From NCBI GenBank assembly GCA_011052285.1, contig DRJH01000146.1, positions 1-8,389 of the forward strand: a stretch of 8,389 bases of DNA, in the 5' to 3' direction. Position 1 is the first letter of the stretch. Every line of letters starts with the position of its first letter. Positions 6,628 through 8,389 of this stretch are shown piece by piece. The notes under the pieces were generated by a model that saw only the letters and a program-made list of their open reading frames with translations, was not told the DNA's origin and did no database searches. The translations under genes were made by a program, and so were the position numbers. Source of the DNA: Gammaproteobacteria bacterium (lineage in GTDB: Bacteria; Pseudomonadota; Gammaproteobacteria; Arenicellales; DRJH01).

Positions 6628-8389
6628 CCGGCAAGCCCAAAATTTTCTTCGTCGAGGGTCAAATTGGCATTATAGAAAGGATCACCTCGTTCCAGAATTC
6701 TCTTGTGCCGCTCACAAAACTGCGCCTTTTCAATAGTAAATCGCCGTTTTTTAGCTGGAGTGTCCTCATAGCCACGAGACAAGGATTCCCAGTGATACGC
6801 CTTGGCAAATGGCGTATAAACATTGTAATAACCCTGCTCGAGTAGGCGTAGACAAAAATCAACGTCATTGCAGGCCACCTTGAACTGCTTGGCATCAAAT
6901 CCACCGAGTTGTTCATACTTGCTCCGTTCGATCATCATGAAGGCACCGGTGACAGCGGCATAATTACAGGTAATGTTGAGAAGATTGTAATAACCGGCAG
7001 CATTACCACGGAAACCCTTGAAAGCATGGCCGGCATAGCCACCGATGCCAACAATCACACCGGCGTGCTGGATCGTATTGTCCGGATAGAACAACTTACC
7101 GCCGACAGCTCCGATATCGGATTGAACGGCGTGTTCCAGCATACGCTCAATCCAATCCCAACTGATAATCTCAATATCGTTGTTCATCAACACGGCCACC
7201 TCACCGTCAGACTCGGCAACACCAAAATTAACCAGATCAGAAAAATTGAACGGTACATTGCGTTCAACAAAGCGGACCTCGGGGTGTTCACTGAGTTGGT
7301 CCATCATGGCAAAGGTACTGGATAACTCGGCGTTGTTCGACACACCGATAATTTCTATATTAGTATAGGTCCGACGTTCCAATATGGAGCGGACACAACG
7401 CTGCAACAGGTCCGGGCGATCCTTGAAAGGGATCACAATACTAACCTTTGGATGTTTGTCGATATGACGATGAATTTCGTAATAATTCGGTAGATTACAT
7501 TCACGCACCTCTCCCGACTGGTTTTTCTGATGCAAATAATCCAGCAAGGCGCGACGACCAAGGTCTGTGGTTTCAGGCTTTGCCTCACTGCTTTTAGCCG
7601 TAGAGGTATCAGACATTCGCCAATGATAGAGCACTTTGGGAATATGCCAAATCTTACGAGTCAGACTGGATACCCGCAGCAGAAAATCATAGTCCTGGGC
7701 CCCATCGAATTCTGAGCGCAGTAATCCCACCTGCTCAGCCAGCGAACGTCGAACGACAACCAGGTGGGTAATATAGTTATGAGCTTCTAATAACTGCGGA
7801 GAAAAATCCGGTTTGAAATGGGCATGTACCCGCACCCCTTCTTCATCCATAAAATCTTCGTCCGAGTACAAAAGATCCCAATCACCAGCCTGAATTTCGC
7901 GAACCATGGCATATAATGCTGCCTCGTGCAAGCTATCATCATGATCGAGAAAAGCGATATAAGTCCCCGCAGCCATAGCAATTCCTGCATTAGTCGCTGC
8001 AGAGATATTACGACCTGTCTCGAGGCGGCGTATCTTAATCCGGGGATCATCAAGAGCTGCGAGACAATCGAGTGTCTCAGGATTGTCGCTGGCATCATCG
8101 ACAATACAAAGTTCCCAGTGACCGTATAACTGGCAGACAACGGAATCTACTGCAGCACGCAGGAAGCGGCCCGGGGTATTGAAAACCGGCATAATGACAC
8201 TGATCAGTGGAGACGGTTGCCAGCCGCGAATGTCCTCCCCGATTCGCATCCTGTCGTTATCTGTAGTTTGATGATTCTGCAGAAATTCAGCATAAATTTC
8301 AGCATGATTTTTTTGCAGTACACGCTCAGCGATAGCACCAAGGCTGACATTGTCCTGGACCTGTTCGAGCATTTTGTGGCGGGATGGCG
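6624..8389 (-). CDS. Tandem-domain GT2 glycosyltransferase, 5' end beyond window
   Basis: Two GT2 domains lie in one chain. Numbering from the ATG at 8372 (582 residues), domain one has PLISVIMPVFNT at 55-66, IVDDASD at 90-96, FLDHDD at 141-146 (metal site), YSDEDF at 169-174 and QDYDF at 226-230. Domain two has KVSIVIPFKDR at 309-319, NVPFNFSDLVNFGV at 372-385, LMNNDIEI at 395-402, VTGAFMMIERSKYEQLGGFD at 474-493 and NDVDFCLRL at 502-510, ending in the conserved GDPFYNANLTLDEENF region. Such proteins may add two sugars in turn. The nucleotide-binding loop of domain two reads GVSNN rather than VDNxS; I recall this as normal for the subfamily. The frame stays open upstream of the ATG to the edge (P-S-R-H-K) and no ribosome site precedes it, so the gene probably starts outside the window. 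The stop overlaps the next GTG start. Confidence 0.92.
   Translation of the reverse strand, partial: PSRHKMLEQVQDNVSLGAIAERVLQKNHAEIYAEFLQNHQTTDNDRMRIGEDIRGWQPSPLISVIMPVFNTPGRFLRAAVDSVVCQLYGHWELCIVDDASDNPETLDCLAALDDPRIKIRRLETGRNISAATNAGIAMAAGTYIAFLDHDDSLHEAALYAMVREIQAGDWDLLYSDEDFMDEEGVRVHAHFKPDFSPQLLEAHNYITHLVVVRRSLAEQVGLLRSEFDGAQDYDFLLRVSSLTRKIWHIPKVLYHWRMSDTSTAKSSEAKPETTDLGRRALLDYLHQKNQSGEVRECNLPNYYEIHRHIDKHPKVSIVIPFKDRPDLLQRCVRSILERRTYTNIEIIGVSNNAELSSTFAMMDQLSEHPEVRFVERNVPFNFSDLVNFGVAESDGEVAVLMNNDIEIISWDWIERMLEHAVQSDIGAVGGKLFYPDNTIQHAGVIVGIGGYAGHAFKGFRGNAAGYYNLLNITCNYAAVTGAFMMIERSKYEQLGGFDAKQFKVACNDVDFCLRLLEQGYYNVYTPFAKAYHWESLSRGYEDTPAKKRRFTIEKAQFCERHKRILERGDPFYNANLTLDEENFGLAG

Noticed and set aside
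6909..7325. Plus-strand reading frame of 138 codons, and other plus-strand frames of 60-164 codons
   Set aside because: All lie opposite well-conserved minus-strand glycosyltransferase or SDR genes, show no family motifs, and are antisense shadows.
7335..7350. Loss of the nucleotide-binding aspartate in the second GT2 domain (GVSNN in place of VDNxS)
   Set aside because: I recall tandem GT2 proteins of this type commonly having SNN at this position, so it is probably a subfamily trait rather than inactivation.
8370..8389. True translation start of the tandem GT2 protein at 8372
   Set aside because: No Shine-Dalgarno lies before the ATG and the reading frame remains open to the window edge, so the start is more likely upstream.
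1..8389. CRISPR arrays, tRNA or rRNA genes, complete insertion sequences
   Set aside because: No regularly spaced repeats, no tRNA-like cloverleaf or rRNA stretches noticed, and no transposase-like protein in any frame.

Overview
This window is a block of seven same-direction genes on the minus strand (transcription runs from high to low coordinates) and looks like the middle of a surface-polysaccharide locus (O-antigen, capsule or exopolysaccharide). Six genes encode glycosyltransferases and the last encodes an atypical NAD-dependent epimerase/dehydratase-like protein of a kind found in such loci. GC content is moderate, about 50-55% in coding lines I counted. Gene style and families suit a Gram-negative proteobacterium, perhaps a gammaproteobacterium, but nothing here fixes the genus.

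Layout in transcription order: (1) 8389-6624, a protein with two GT2 domains in tandem whose frame runs off the window edge; (2) 6627-5203, a GT2 enzyme with an extra N-terminal beta-rich region, starting on a GTG that overlaps the previous stop; (3) 5201-3930, a WsaF-like GT4-type rhamnosyltransferase candidate; (4) a gap of about 195 bp holding a 142-bp imperfect palindrome; (5) 3735-2797, a DPM1/GtrB-like polyprenyl-phosphate glycosyltransferase with two C-terminal membrane helices; (6) and (7) 2822-1839 and 1831-944, two adjacent WbbL-like GT2 enzymes; (8) 913-47, the SDR protein. The final 46 bases hold no gene I can support.

Together, the soluble GT2/GT4 enzymes probably add sugars one after another to a lipid-linked repeat unit on the cytoplasmic face of the inner membrane. 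The WsaF-like and WbbL-like members hint at rhamnose or a similar deoxysugar. The DPM1/GtrB-like enzyme would charge undecaprenyl phosphate with a single sugar for later transfer. No flippase, polymerase, initiating transferase or nucleotide-sugar synthesis gene is present, so the locus must continue beyond the window.

The most unusual feature is the intergenic palindrome at 3759-3900. It interrupts an otherwise tightly packed operon, is more AT-rich (about 41% GC counted over 3751-3900), and is flanked by 8-bp direct repeats. It looks like a small non-autonomous inserted element or an RNA-hairpin-forming repeat. No gene of clearly new function was found.
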